A DNA stretch of 64,000 bases, taken from assembly GCF_014648675.1 (NCBI RefSeq), contig NZ_BMRO01000013.1:62001-126000 (forward strand), read 5' to 3'. This DNA is from Actinomadura livida (lineage in GTDB: Bacteria; Actinomycetota; Actinomycetes; Streptosporangiales; Streptosporangiaceae). Below, piece after piece: positions 1 through 9,775 of this stretch. The number at the start of each line of letters is the position of its first letter. Position 1 is the stretch's first letter. The position numbers were made by a program, and so were the translations under genes. The notes under the pieces are model-generated. The model saw nothing but the letters and a program-made list of their open reading frames with translations. It searched no databases and was not told the DNA's origin.

Positions 1-33
1 GTATCGGGCGCCACGCGGTGGTAAAGGTTTTGC

Positions 34-1041
34 ATGGGGCCTGATCCGGCGGTGGCCGCCGTACGTCTCGCGGTGCGCCGCGTCCTGGAGGAACTTCCCG
101 AAGGGGCGATGGTGCTCGCCGCGTGCAGCGGAGGCGCCGACTCATTGGCGCTGGCCGGTGCGCTGGCCTTCGAGGCCCCCAGAGCGGGCCGCCAGGCCGG
201 TGGTGTCACGATCGACCACGGCCTACAGGCCGGTTCCGGCGAGCGTGCCGACGCCGTAGTACGAACCATGGCCGACCTGGGCCTGGACCCCTCCGGATCA
301 ATAGCGGTCACAGTGGACGGGACAGGCGGCCCAGAGAACGCCGCCCGAGAAGCCCGCTACACCGCCCTTGACGAGGCCGCAGAGCGGCTGGGAGCCGCAG
401 CCGTCCTCTTGGGGCACACCCAAGGCGACCAGGCCGAAACCGTCCTGCTCGGGCTGGCGCGTGGTTCCGGAACCCGATCGCTGTCCGGGATGCCGGCCGA
501 GTTCCGACGCCGATCCGACGTCCTCTATCTGAGGCCCCTCCTAGAGCTCGACCGTGCGACCACCCGCAGGGCATGCAAGGCGATGGGGTTGGACCCTTGG
601 GACGACCCGCACAACGTCGACCCCGCCTATGCACGCGTACGTGTACGCCATGAAGCGCTGCCCGTCCTGGAGAAGACGCTCGGCCCCGGTGTAGCGGAGG
701 CATTGGCTCGGACGGCGAAAATGCTGCGCGAAGACGCGGACTACCTAGAAGAGGTCGCCGCAAGGGCCTTCACCGACCTGGAAGCCCCCGACGACGGAGA
801 ACGCGTGGCCCTCCGCCTGGACGGGCTGAAGGAACAGCCCAGAGCCATCCGTACCCGGGTCCTGCGGATGGCAGCGCTCAAAGCGGGCAGCCCAGCAGGT
901 ACGCTCGCGGCCGTCCATGTCGATGCAGTGGAACGACTGGTCACGGCCTGGCGCGGGCAGCGTCACGTAGACCTGCCCGGGGGGGTACGGGCCGTCCGGC
1001 GGTATGGGAAGCTGCTCCTCGGCCGGACGGGCGAGGTCTGA
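34..1041 (+). CDS. tilS: tRNA(Ile)-lysidine synthetase TilS
   Basis: This enzyme modifies the wobble cytidine of the AUA-reading tRNA-Ile to lysidine, using ATP and lysine in the cytosol. The N-type ATP pyrophosphatase P-loop SGGADS is at residues 32-37, and the ATP-binding segment GHTQGDQAETVLL follows near residue 128. At 335 residues it has the short actinobacterial form, which lacks much of the C-terminal region of E. coli TilS. The ATG follows a plausible AAAGG site. hpt begins 12 bases downstream; tilS-hpt-ftsH is a common actinobacterial order. Confidence 0.95.
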   Translation: MGPDPAVAAVRLAVRRVLEELPEGAMVLAACSGGADSLALAGALAFEAPRAGRQAGGVTIDHGLQAGSGERADAVVRTMADLGLDPSGSIAVTVDGTGGPENAAREARYTALDEAAERLGAAAVLLGHTQGDQAETVLLGLARGSGTRSLSGMPAEFRRRSDVLYLRPLLELDRATTRRACKAMGLDPWDDPHNVDPAYARVRVRHEALPVLEKTLGPGVAEALARTAKMLREDADYLEEVAARAFTDLEAPDDGERVALRLDGLKEQPRAIRTRVLRMAALKAGSPAGTLAAVHVDAVERLVTAWRGQRHVDLPGGVRAVRRYGKLLLGRTGEV

Positions 1042-1052
1042 ACTATGAGGGT

Positions 1053-1622
1053 GTGGTTGTGGACGAGAAGGACCTGGGCACGGACCTGGCGAAGGTGCTG
1101 ATCCCCGAGGAGGACCTGCAGGCTAAGGTGCGGGAGCTCGCCGAGCAGATCGACGCCGACTATGCGGGCAAGGACCTTCTGCTGGTGGGCGTCCTGAAGG
1201 GCGCCGTCATGATCATGGCGGACCTCGCACGGGCCCTGCACACGCCTGCCTCGATGGACTGGATGGCCGTTTCGTCCTACGGCTCGGGGACGAAGTCCTC
1301 AGGGGTCGTGCGCATCCTCAAGGACCTCGACACCGACATCCTCGACCGGCACGTCCTGATCGTGGAGGACATCGTCGACTCCGGCCTGACCCTGTCGTGG
1401 CTGGTGAGCAACCTGCGTTCGCGCGGGCCCGCCTCGCTGGAGATCTGTGCGCTGCTGCGCAAGCCGGAGGCGGTCAAGGCCGACGTCGACGTGAAGTACG
1501 TCGGGTTCGACATCCCCAACGAGTTCGTCATCGGCTACGGGCTCGACTATGCGGAGAAGTACCGGAACCTGCCGTTCGTCGGCACGCTCGCCCCCCATGT
1601 CTACGGCGGGGACGGCGCATAG
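1053..1622 (+). CDS. hpt: Hypoxanthine phosphoribosyltransferase
   Basis: This purine-salvage enzyme transfers phosphoribose from PRPP to hypoxanthine or guanine. The PRPP-binding motif EDIVDSGLT lies near residues 105-113, and the GVLKGAVMIMADL segment near residue 48 is typical of the family. The length of 189 residues is normal. The GTG at 1053 matches the remembered N-terminus of Streptomyces homologues; a second in-frame GTG at 1059 has better spacing from GAGGG (1047-1051), so the start is uncertain by two codons. It lies 12 bases after tilS and is probably co-transcribed. Confidence 0.95.
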   Translation: MVVDEKDLGTDLAKVLIPEEDLQAKVRELAEQIDADYAGKDLLLVGVLKGAVMIMADLARALHTPASMDWMAVSSYGSGTKSSGVVRILKDLDTDILDRHVLIVEDIVDSGLTLSWLVSNLRSRGPASLEICALLRKPEAVKADVDVKYVGFDIPNEFVIGYGLDYAEKYRNLPFVGTLAPHVYGGDGA

Positions 1623-1900
1623 ATAGGGCCCCTGCACAGAGGCCCGTACACCGTGCAGCCTGGGGGATACGAGCCGTCTCCAGGGAACAAGGGACCGTGA
1701 CGAATCGTTGCAAAGGTCGTTGACGGGTATATGGAGGGGATGCAGGGGAACAGCGTCGGCTGCGTCTTCTGCGCCCTGCGGTGTACCGTCGGTGTCCCGG
1801 ACCCTTGGGTCGGGGAGGCACACGCGGGAAGCCGCTGCGATGGGTCCGGAGCCCCCGGGTGACGGACTCCTCGTGAGTCTTACTGTTGGTCGCCCCGGCA

Positions 1901-1918
1901 TCCGTCCCCCGGGACGGA
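1901..1918 (+). promoter_or_regulatory. Inverted repeat in the ftsH leader region
   Basis: TCCGTCCC and GGGACGGA form a perfect 8-bp inverted repeat around two C bases, 60 bases upstream of ftsH. The hpt-ftsH gap (1623-1977, 355 bases) has no convincing gene. This palindrome is its clearest element. It could be an operator or an mRNA hairpin; I do not recognise a regulator. Confidence 0.35.
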
Positions 1919-1977
1919 CGAGGATCGTACACAGATGTTGGTCAGGAGGGACGGGCCCCGGAGGGGTAACCGGATAA

Positions 1978-3984
<2,007 letters not shown>

Positions 3985-3989
3985 TCGCC

Positions 3990-4727
3990 TTGGCTGAACC
4001 GCAAGACGAGACGTCGGCGAATGGCGAACCTGGGGGCGGGACACCGTCCCCAGGGCCGTCCCTCGGTCCGCCGGAGAGCCTGCAGTCGGAAGAGGCCGCG
4101 AAGGACGCGGGACGTGCGTTCATCGAGGGCGAGGCAAGCATCCTTGAGGAGCCACCAGGCTTCGATCACGCGCGGATCGAGAAGGCGGTACGCGAGATCC
4201 TGATCGGCATCGGGGAGGACCCCGACAGGGACGGCCTCCGCGAAACGCCCGCCAGGGTGGCGCGGGCGTACGCCGAGCAGTTCGCCGGCCTGCGGCAGAC
4301 GCCGGAGGACGCCCTCACCACGGTCTTCGACGCCGACCATGAGGAAATGGTCCTGGTCAAGGACATCGAGGTCTACTCAGTGTGCGAGCACCACCTGGTG
4401 CCCTTCCACGGGGTGGCCCATGTGGGTTACACGCCCAACAAGAAGGGCCAGATCACCGGCCTGTCGAAGCTGGCGCGGCTGGTGGACGTCTACGCGCGTC
4501 GCCCCCAGGTCCAGGAACGGCTGACAAGCCAGGTCGCGGACGCGCTGATGCGGGTGCTGGAGCCGCGGGGCGCGATCGTGGTGATCGAAGCCGAGCATCT
4601 GTGCATGACCATGCGCGGAGTGCGGAAGCCGGGCGCCAAGACGGTCACGTCGGCGGTGCGCGGCGACTTCCGTGATCATGCGGAGACGCGGTCCGAGGCG
4701 ATGAGCCTGATTCTCGGTCGCTACTGA
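3990..4727 (+). CDS. folE: GTP cyclohydrolase I
   Basis: This enzyme converts GTP to 7,8-dihydroneopterin triphosphate, the first step of folate synthesis. Zinc ligands are seen as Cys132 and His135 in CEHH and as Cys205 in HLCM. The core starts near residue 57. The preceding acidic, Pro/Gly-rich extension is longer than in the usual ~200-residue enzyme. The chosen TTG at 3990 lies five bases after ftsH; no better in-frame start precedes the core, but the extension makes the start uncertain. A strong hairpin follows, so folE seems to close the tilS-to-folE unit. Confidence 0.93.
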   Translation: MAEPQDETSANGEPGGGTPSPGPSLGPPESLQSEEAAKDAGRAFIEGEASILEEPPGFDHARIEKAVREILIGIGEDPDRDGLRETPARVARAYAEQFAGLRQTPEDALTTVFDADHEEMVLVKDIEVYSVCEHHLVPFHGVAHVGYTPNKKGQITGLSKLARLVDVYARRPQVQERLTSQVADALMRVLEPRGAIVVIEAEHLCMTMRGVRKPGAKTVTSAVRGDFRDHAETRSEAMSLILGRY

Positions 4728-4762
4728 CCGTCCGCCCCGACTCGGGGCACCGAAGCACCTGG

Positions 4763-4791
4763 AAGGGCCTCAGCGGCGCGCTGAGGCCCTT
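4763..4791 (+). terminator. Stem-loop terminator after folE
   Basis: A perfect 12-bp stem (4763-4774 with 4780-4791) encloses a 5-base loop, beginning 36 bases after folE. It starts AAGGG and ends CCCTT, like other actinobacterial factor-independent terminators with a short T-run. Confidence 0.85.
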
Positions 4792-4970
4792 CTGCTGCCA
4801 CCGGGCGAGCAACCGGGCGGCCGGAGTGACGGAGAGGGACGGCGTGCGGCGCGTGCCGGGTGTGACGAGCGCATGTGTTCGAGGGCGGGCGCCGGGTGTC
4901 ACGAGGTCCGGAAACGGCGGCGAAGGCGCTGCGGCAACCGGGTTGAGATCAAGGCATAGGGTTGGGTGTT

Positions 4971-5894
4971 ATGACCAGTGCCGTCGTTCCGGGCCTGCCC
5001 TCCCCAGGGCGGTGCCTCGTCATGGGCGTGGTCAACGTCACCCCGGATTCGTTCTCCGACGGCGGCGCCTGGTTCGACCCGGACAAGGCGATCCGGCACG
5101 GCCTCGATCTTGTCGCGGAGGGCGCCGACATCGTGGACGTGGGTGGTGAATCCACCCGTCCGGGCGCGCAGCGTGTGTCACAGGACGAGGAACTGCGTCG
5201 CGTGGTGCCCGTCATAGAGGCGCTCGTGGCCGAGAACGTTCCGGTGAGCATCGACACCATGCGCGCCGAGGTCGCAGAGGCCGCGCTGGGTGTCGGAGCC
5301 CGGCTGGTGAACGATGTCAGCGGCGGTCTTGCCGATCCGGCCATGCCGCGAGTGGTCGCCGCGACGGGCGTCCCCTACGTGGTGATGCACTGGCGGGGGC
5401 ACAGCCATGACATGCAGACGCGTGCCATCTACACCGACGTGGTCCGTGAGGTCCGCGACGAGCTGCTGCACAGGGTCGACGCGGTACTCCGGGAGGGCGT
5501 CGACCCCTCCATGATCGTGCTGGATCCCGGGCTGGGGTTCGCCAAGAGCCCCGAGGCAGGGCACAACTGGTCGCTGCTGGCCCACCTGGACGCTTTCACG
5601 CGCACCGGGCATCCGGTCCTGGTGGGCGCGTCCCGCAAAGGGTTCCTGACCAGGTTGCTTGCCGCCTCCGACGGGACGCCGCGCCCGTTCGGCGAGTGCG
5701 ACGACGCCACCGTGGCCGTCACGTCCCTGGTGGCGGCGGCCGGTGCGTGGTGCGTGCGCGTCCACCGCGTCCGGCCCAACGCGGACGCGGTGCGTGTGGC
5801 GGCCGCCATGCGCGCTGCACGTCCCACCCATGAAGAGAGCTTCGGAAAAGCCGCGGCGGACGGTCGCGCAGAACACGGGAGTCCCCGCCTATGA
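4971..5894 (+). CDS. folP: Dihydropteroate synthase
   Basis: This enzyme condenses dihydropterin pyrophosphate with p-aminobenzoate and is the sulfonamide target. The signature NVTPDSFSDGG is at residues 22-32, followed by GGESTRPGA, the DPGLGF loop and GASRKGF near the C-terminus. Its 307 residues are slightly long, with a polar tail. No Shine-Dalgarno site precedes the ATG at 4971; TAGGGT at 4957-4962 could be a -10 element for a leaderless message, and a TTG at 4962 is an alternative start. The stop overlaps the next ATG by four bases. Confidence 0.95.
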   Translation: MTSAVVPGLPSPGRCLVMGVVNVTPDSFSDGGAWFDPDKAIRHGLDLVAEGADIVDVGGESTRPGAQRVSQDEELRRVVPVIEALVAENVPVSIDTMRAEVAEAALGVGARLVNDVSGGLADPAMPRVVAATGVPYVVMHWRGHSHDMQTRAIYTDVVREVRDELLHRVDAVLREGVDPSMIVLDPGLGFAKSPEAGHNWSLLAHLDAFTRTGHPVLVGASRKGFLTRLLAASDGTPRPFGECDDATVAVTSLVAAAGAWCVRVHRVRPNADAVRVAAAMRAARPTHEESFGKAAADGRAEHGSPRL

Positions 5895-6328
5895 GCCGTG
5901 CCGTGAACCGCGCTGACGTGGACGAGGTCCACGCCGAGTTCTACGCCGCGTTCGAGGCCGGTGACTTCGACCGCATGTCGGACGTATGGGCGGACGGCCC
6001 GTACGCGGACGGCGTCTCCTGCGTGCACCCCGGCTGGACGATGCTGCGCGGGCGTGAGGAAGTGCTCCGTTCGTGGGCGCTCATCATGGCCAACACGACC
6101 TACATCCAGTTCGTGCTCACCGACGTCGAGACCGACGTGTACGGCGACCACGCGGTGGTGACGTGCAAGGAGAACGTCCTCACCGCCGACGAGGACACCG
6201 AAGCGGGTTTCCTCGCCGGCGGAAGCATCGTCGCCACGAACGTGTTCGTCCGGTCGGAGGGGGAGTGGCGGCTTCTGCTGCACCATGGCTCGCCCGTCCT
6301 CAACGTGGTGGATGCAGAGGAAGAATGA
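5891..6328 (+). CDS. NTF2-like (SnoaL/DUF4440-type) protein in the folate operon
   Basis: This 145-residue protein has the cone-shaped alpha+beta barrel pattern of nuclear transport factor 2-like proteins: an N-terminal helix with FYAAFEAGDFDRM, then VHPGWTMLRGREEVLRSW, and four beta strands ending GEWRLLLHHGSPV. The fold serves in enzymes and as a binding scaffold, so function cannot be read from sequence. It overlaps folP upstream and folB downstream by four bases each, so it is translated with the folate enzymes. That context suggests a role in pterin metabolism, but this is inference. Confidence 0.85.
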   Translation: MSRAVNRADVDEVHAEFYAAFEAGDFDRMSDVWADGPYADGVSCVHPGWTMLRGREEVLRSWALIMANTTYIQFVLTDVETDVYGDHAVVTCKENVLTADEDTEAGFLAGGSIVATNVFVRSEGEWRLLLHHGSPVLNVVDAEEE

Positions 6329-6690
6329 GCTTGGACCACATCGAGCTGCGCGGCCTGCGCGCGCGTGGCAGGCACGGATGCCTGCCCGCGGAACGCGAGC
6401 TGGGACAGGAGTTCGTGGTGGACGCCGTCCTGGGGCTCGACACCCGTCCGGCCGCCGCCGGGGACGACCTCTCGCGTACCGTCGATTACGGAGCACTCGC
6501 CGGCCGCCTCGTCGCGGTCATCGAGGGGGAGCCCGTCAACCTCCTTGAAACGCTCGCCGACCGGCTGGCGACAATATGTCTGGAAGATGCGACGGTGAGC
6601 GAGGTCGAGATCACCGTCCACAAGCCGAGCGCCCCGGTGCCGCACCCCTTCACGGACATCGCCGTGAAGATCAGGAGGAGTCGCCCATGA
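6325..6690 (+). CDS. folB: Dihydroneopterin aldolase
   Basis: This enzyme cleaves 7,8-dihydroneopterin to 6-hydroxymethyl-dihydropterin and glycolaldehyde. The N-terminal RGRHGCLPAERELGQ segment carries the substrate-binding glutamate, and the C-terminal VEITVHKPSAPVPHPF segment carries the catalytic lysine. The length of 121 residues is normal. It starts inside the NTF2-like gene through an ATGA overlap and ends in another ATGA overlap with folK, indicating translational coupling. Confidence 0.94.
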   Translation: MSLDHIELRGLRARGRHGCLPAERELGQEFVVDAVLGLDTRPAAAGDDLSRTVDYGALAGRLVAVIEGEPVNLLETLADRLATICLEDATVSEVEITVHKPSAPVPHPFTDIAVKIRRSRP

Positions 6691-7274
6691 CAGCGTCCGA
6701 CCGCATGCCCGACCGCACCGCCACCGGCGGCCACATGCTGGTCCAGCACCGCGTCGTTTTCTCGATCGGCAGCAACCTAGGCGACCGCCTGGACAACATC
6801 CAGGAGGCGGTGGACGCGCTGTTCGACGCACCGGGCCTGCATTTCGTGGCGTTCTCCCCGGTCTACGAGACCGCGCCGTACGCGCCGCCCGGCGAGACCC
6901 TCCCCGAGCAGGGCGACTTCCTCAACGTCGTCCTGGTGGCCGACACCCGCCTGCCCCCGGAGAACCTCCTCGAACGCGTCCTGAACATCGAGACGTCGAT
7001 GCGCCGGGAACGCGTGGTGCGCTGGGGTCCCCGCACGCTCGACATCGACATCGTCGTCTTCGGCGACGTCACGTCCGACGACCCCGATCTGACGCTCCCG
7101 CATCCCCGCGCGCACGAGCGGGCGTTCGTGCTCGTCCCCTGGGCCGACATCGAGCCGGACGTTCTGCTGCCCGGGCACGGCCGCGTCGGCGACCTCGCCC
7201 AGGCCAAGCAGTCGGAGGGTGGTCCGTCGGCCGTTCGCCGCCGGGAGGACCTGGTCCTTCAGCAGCCTGCATGA
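6687..7274 (+). CDS. folK: 6-hydroxymethyl-7,8-dihydropterin pyrophosphokinase
   Basis: This enzyme transfers pyrophosphate from ATP to hydroxymethyl-dihydropterin, giving the FolP substrate. Family motifs SIGSNLGDR, RWGPRTLDIDIV and LPHPRAHERAFVLVPW are present in order. The protein has 195 residues, with an extra N-terminal stretch of about 22 residues before the first strand and a polar tail. A clear AGGAGGAG site precedes the ATG. Stop and start overlap with the next gene by four bases. Confidence 0.95.
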   Translation: MTASDRMPDRTATGGHMLVQHRVVFSIGSNLGDRLDNIQEAVDALFDAPGLHFVAFSPVYETAPYAPPGETLPEQGDFLNVVLVADTRLPPENLLERVLNIETSMRRERVVRWGPRTLDIDIVVFGDVTSDDPDLTLPHPRAHERAFVLVPWADIEPDVLLPGHGRVGDLAQAKQSEGGPSAVRRREDLVLQQPA

Positions 7275-7780
7275 AACCGTCCCGGCCGCTGTTCCTCATC
7301 GCCCTCGTGGTCGTCGTCGCGGTGGTCACCTGGGCGGTGCTGCGTTCCGCCTACATGTCGCTGCCTCCCCTGCCGTGGACGGCTGTGCCGACGCTGCTCC
7401 TGCTCGCCCTGGGGGAGGCGTCCACGGGCCTGAACGTGCTGCGCCGCCTCCGCAGTAAGCCGGACGAGCGCTATCGCCCCCAACCCGGACGGAAGCCGCC
7501 GCCCAAGCCGCTGGAGCCCATGGCGGTGGCCCGGCTGGCCGCTCTGGGCAAGGCCAGCGCGCACTCCGCCGCGGTCATCGCCGGCGTGTTCGGAGGATTC
7601 GCCGTCAGCCTGACCTCGTCCCTCGACAAGGCGACCCCACGCCATGATTTCTTTGTCAGCGGTGGCACCTTCCTGGCGGCGGTCGTCCTGGTGGGGGCCG
7701 CGGTCTTCCTGGAGTACGCGTGCCGCGTCCCCAAAGGCCCGGACGATGAGGAAGAAGGCCGGGGCGCCTCTCGCGCGTAA
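7271..7780 (+). CDS. DUF3180 membrane protein
   Basis: This 169-residue protein has four predicted transmembrane segments, near residues 7-27, 34-53, 95-112 and 130-149, and a basic, proline-rich cytoplasmic loop between the second and third. The layout matches the DUF3180 family found at the end of actinobacterial folate operons. It overlaps folK by four bases and is followed by a bidirectional terminator. Its molecular function is unknown; membrane transport or folate-linked signalling would be speculation. Confidence 0.85.
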   Translation: MKPSRPLFLIALVVVVAVVTWAVLRSAYMSLPPLPWTAVPTLLLLALGEASTGLNVLRRLRSKPDERYRPQPGRKPPPKPLEPMAVARLAALGKASAHSAAVIAGVFGGFAVSLTSSLDKATPRHDFFVSGGTFLAAVVLVGAAVFLEYACRVPKGPDDEEEGRGASRA

Positions 7781-7823
7781 TTCAACCCAGGCCTACTTGG
7801 CTCGCTTGCACTCGCTGCGTGAC

Positions 7824-7863
7824 CTGACGGTGAGGCTCGCCTAGGGCGTCGCCTCACCGTCAG
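7824..7863. terminator. Bidirectional terminator between the fol operon and nuoD-like gene
   Basis: A perfect 13-bp stem (7824-7836 with 7851-7863) with a 14-base loop lies between two convergent genes. It can serve both strands. Confidence 0.8.
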
Positions 7864-7875
7864 GGGCACTACCGG

Positions 7876-9024
7876 CTATTTGTCGATGTCGCCTACGACG
7901 AAGAACATGGAGCCCAGGATGGCGATCATGTCGGCGACCAGATTGCCGGGCAGGAGCTCCTTCAGGACCTGGATGTTGTTGAACGACGCGGACCGCAGCT
8001 TCATTCGCCACGGGACCTTCTCCCCGCGGGACACGAGGTAGTAGCCGTTGATGCCCAGCGGGTTCTCCGTCCAGGCGTAGGTGTGGCCCTCTGGGACCTT
8101 CAGCACCTTCGGCAGCCGCTGGTTGATGGGGCCGGGGGGAAGTTCGGCCAGGCGGTCGAGGCAGGCGTCGGCGAGGTCGAGGGACGCGTGGACCTGGTCG
8201 AGCAGGCACTCGAACCGTGCGAGGCAGTCTCCCTCGGACCGGGTGACCACGCGGACGTCGAGGTCGCCGTAGGCGAGATACGGCTCGTCCCTGCGGAGGT
8301 CGAAGTCCAGGCCGGACGCGCGCGCGATGGGGCCTGACGCCCCGTACTGCAGGATCTGCTCTTGGGTGAGTACTCCGACGCCCCTCGTCCGCGCACGGAA
8401 GATCTCGTTGCCCATGATGATGTCGTCGATGTCGCCCATGCGGGCACGGACGTCGGAGACCGCGGTCCGCGCGCGCGCCGTCCAACCGGCGGGAAGTTCC
8501 TCTTTGAGCCCTCCGACCCGGTTGAACATGTAGTGCATCCGCCCGCCGGAGATCTCCTCCATGACGCGCTGCAGCACCTCACGCTCACGGAACGCGTAGA
8601 AGACCGGCGTGATGGCGCCCATCTCAAGGGGATACGAGCCGAGGAACATCAGGTGGTTGAGGATCCGGTTGAGTTCCGCCAGCAGGGTCCTCGTCCATAC
8701 GGCGCGTACCGGGACCTCCATGCCGAGCATGCGTTCCACGGCGAGGACGACGCCGAGCTCGCTGGAGAACGCCGACAGCCAGTCATGACGGTTCGCCAGC
8801 ACGATGATCTGCCGGAAGTCGCGGACCTCGAAGAGCTTCTCCGCCCCGCGGTGCATGTAGCCGACGATGGGTTCGGCCGCCGAGATGCGTTCGCCGTCCA
8901 AGGTGAGCCTGAGCCGGAGCACACCGTGCGTGGACGGGTGCTGGGGACCGATGTTCAGGGTCATGTCCTCGGTGGCGAGCTCCTTGGCGCCCGCACCGAT
9001 CCCTACGATCCGTTCGGTGGTCAT
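7876..9024 (-). CDS. Orphan NuoD-like protein (complex I 49-kDa subunit paralogue)
   Basis: The protein aligns along its 382 residues with NuoD/NDUFS2, including NIGPQHPSTHG near 24-34, GYMHRGAEKL near 55-64 and a C-terminal VVGDIDK. No other nuo gene is nearby, whereas complex I genes normally form a 14-gene operon. Aligning without gaps to the remembered mammalian NDUFS2, His33 matches quinone-site His59, but Trp82 stands at Tyr108 and Glu134 at Asp160. Arg59 matches the arginine methylated by NDUFAF7. A second NuoD beside the folate cluster also occurs in Streptomyces, from memory. A GGAGGCG site supports the ATG. Whether it joins complex I is unknown. Confidence 0.9.
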   Translation of the reverse strand: MTTERIVGIGAGAKELATEDMTLNIGPQHPSTHGVLRLRLTLDGERISAAEPIVGYMHRGAEKLFEVRDFRQIIVLANRHDWLSAFSSELGVVLAVERMLGMEVPVRAVWTRTLLAELNRILNHLMFLGSYPLEMGAITPVFYAFREREVLQRVMEEISGGRMHYMFNRVGGLKEELPAGWTARARTAVSDVRARMGDIDDIIMGNEIFRARTRGVGVLTQEQILQYGASGPIARASGLDFDLRRDEPYLAYGDLDVRVVTRSEGDCLARFECLLDQVHASLDLADACLDRLAELPPGPINQRLPKVLKVPEGHTYAWTENPLGINGYYLVSRGEKVPWRMKLRSASFNNIQVLKELLPGNLVADMIAILGSMFFVVGDIDK

Positions 9025-9103
9025 GGTCGCGCCTCCGCAGCTCCGATCACGGCTTCATGGTCGCATGGCGAGCGGTACTCGTTATCCGGTTGACTAGGGG
9101 GCG

Positions 9104-9775
9104 ATGAACGCGAGCCATGGCGAACCGCCTTACGAGCCCGCCGCCAACCCTGGACAGCAGGGAGCGGCGCACCCGCCCTCGCCGTCGGGTCAGGGGCATG
9201 GCGGTCGACCGCCAGGCCAACCCGGTCAAGTACCGGCACACTACCCGCCGCACCAGCCGCCGTCCGGACCGCCCGCCTATCAGGCGGACCAGGCGTTCGC
9301 GCCTGGCGGCGGCCTCCAATGGTCGCCCATTTCCAAGCGCCACGGCTGGCACAGACTCCTCACCGCGATTCTCTGGGCGATACCGATCGGCGGTGTGGGC
9401 GCGTTCATCGTTTGGGGCAACGGTGGCCTCGTACCGGCCGTCATGTGGGTCGCCGCCGTCGGGCTGGCGGTCGTCCTAGCGTGGCTGTTGGCCGAACTTG
9501 ACCGCCGCACGTACGGGTACGTCGAGCGTGCGGACGACCTCATCGTCACTCACGGAGTGTTCGTCAGGCGCCTCATCGTCGTCCCGTACGGGCGCATGCA
9601 GTTCGTGGACGTCACGGCTGGGCTGCTGGAGAGGTGGATGGGCATCGCCACCGTCCGGCTGCACACCGCCGCGGCGGCAACGGACGCGACCATCCCGAGC
9701 CTGCCGACCGCCGAGGCAGCCCTCCTGCGCGACCGACTCGCGCAGAAGGGTGAGGAACGGAGCATGGGGCTATGA
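9104..9775 (+). CDS. Bacterial PH-domain membrane protein (YdbS-like)
   Basis: The 223 residues comprise a Pro/Gly/Gln-rich N-terminus to about residue 75, two transmembrane segments near 85-105 and 108-128, and a bPH2 (DUF304) domain with the pattern GVFVRRLIVVPYGRMQFVDV. Such pairs of bPH2 membrane proteins resemble Bacillus YdbS/YdbT. The stop overlaps the next start by four bases, so the two are probably one membrane complex. It is divergent from the nuoD-like gene with a 79-base gap. Confidence 0.85.
   Translation: MNASHGEPPYEPAANPGQQGAAHPPSPSGQGHGGRPPGQPGQVPAHYPPHQPPSGPPAYQADQAFAPGGGLQWSPISKRHGWHRLLTAILWAIPIGGVGAFIVWGNGGLVPAVMWVAAVGLAVVLAWLLAELDRRTYGYVERADDLIVTHGVFVRRLIVVPYGRMQFVDVTAGLLERWMGIATVRLHTAAAATDATIPSLPTAEAALLRDRLAQKGEERSMGL

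Noticed and set aside
1720..1748. TTGACG as a possible ftsH promoter
   Set aside because: No acceptable -10 at 16-19 bases downstream.
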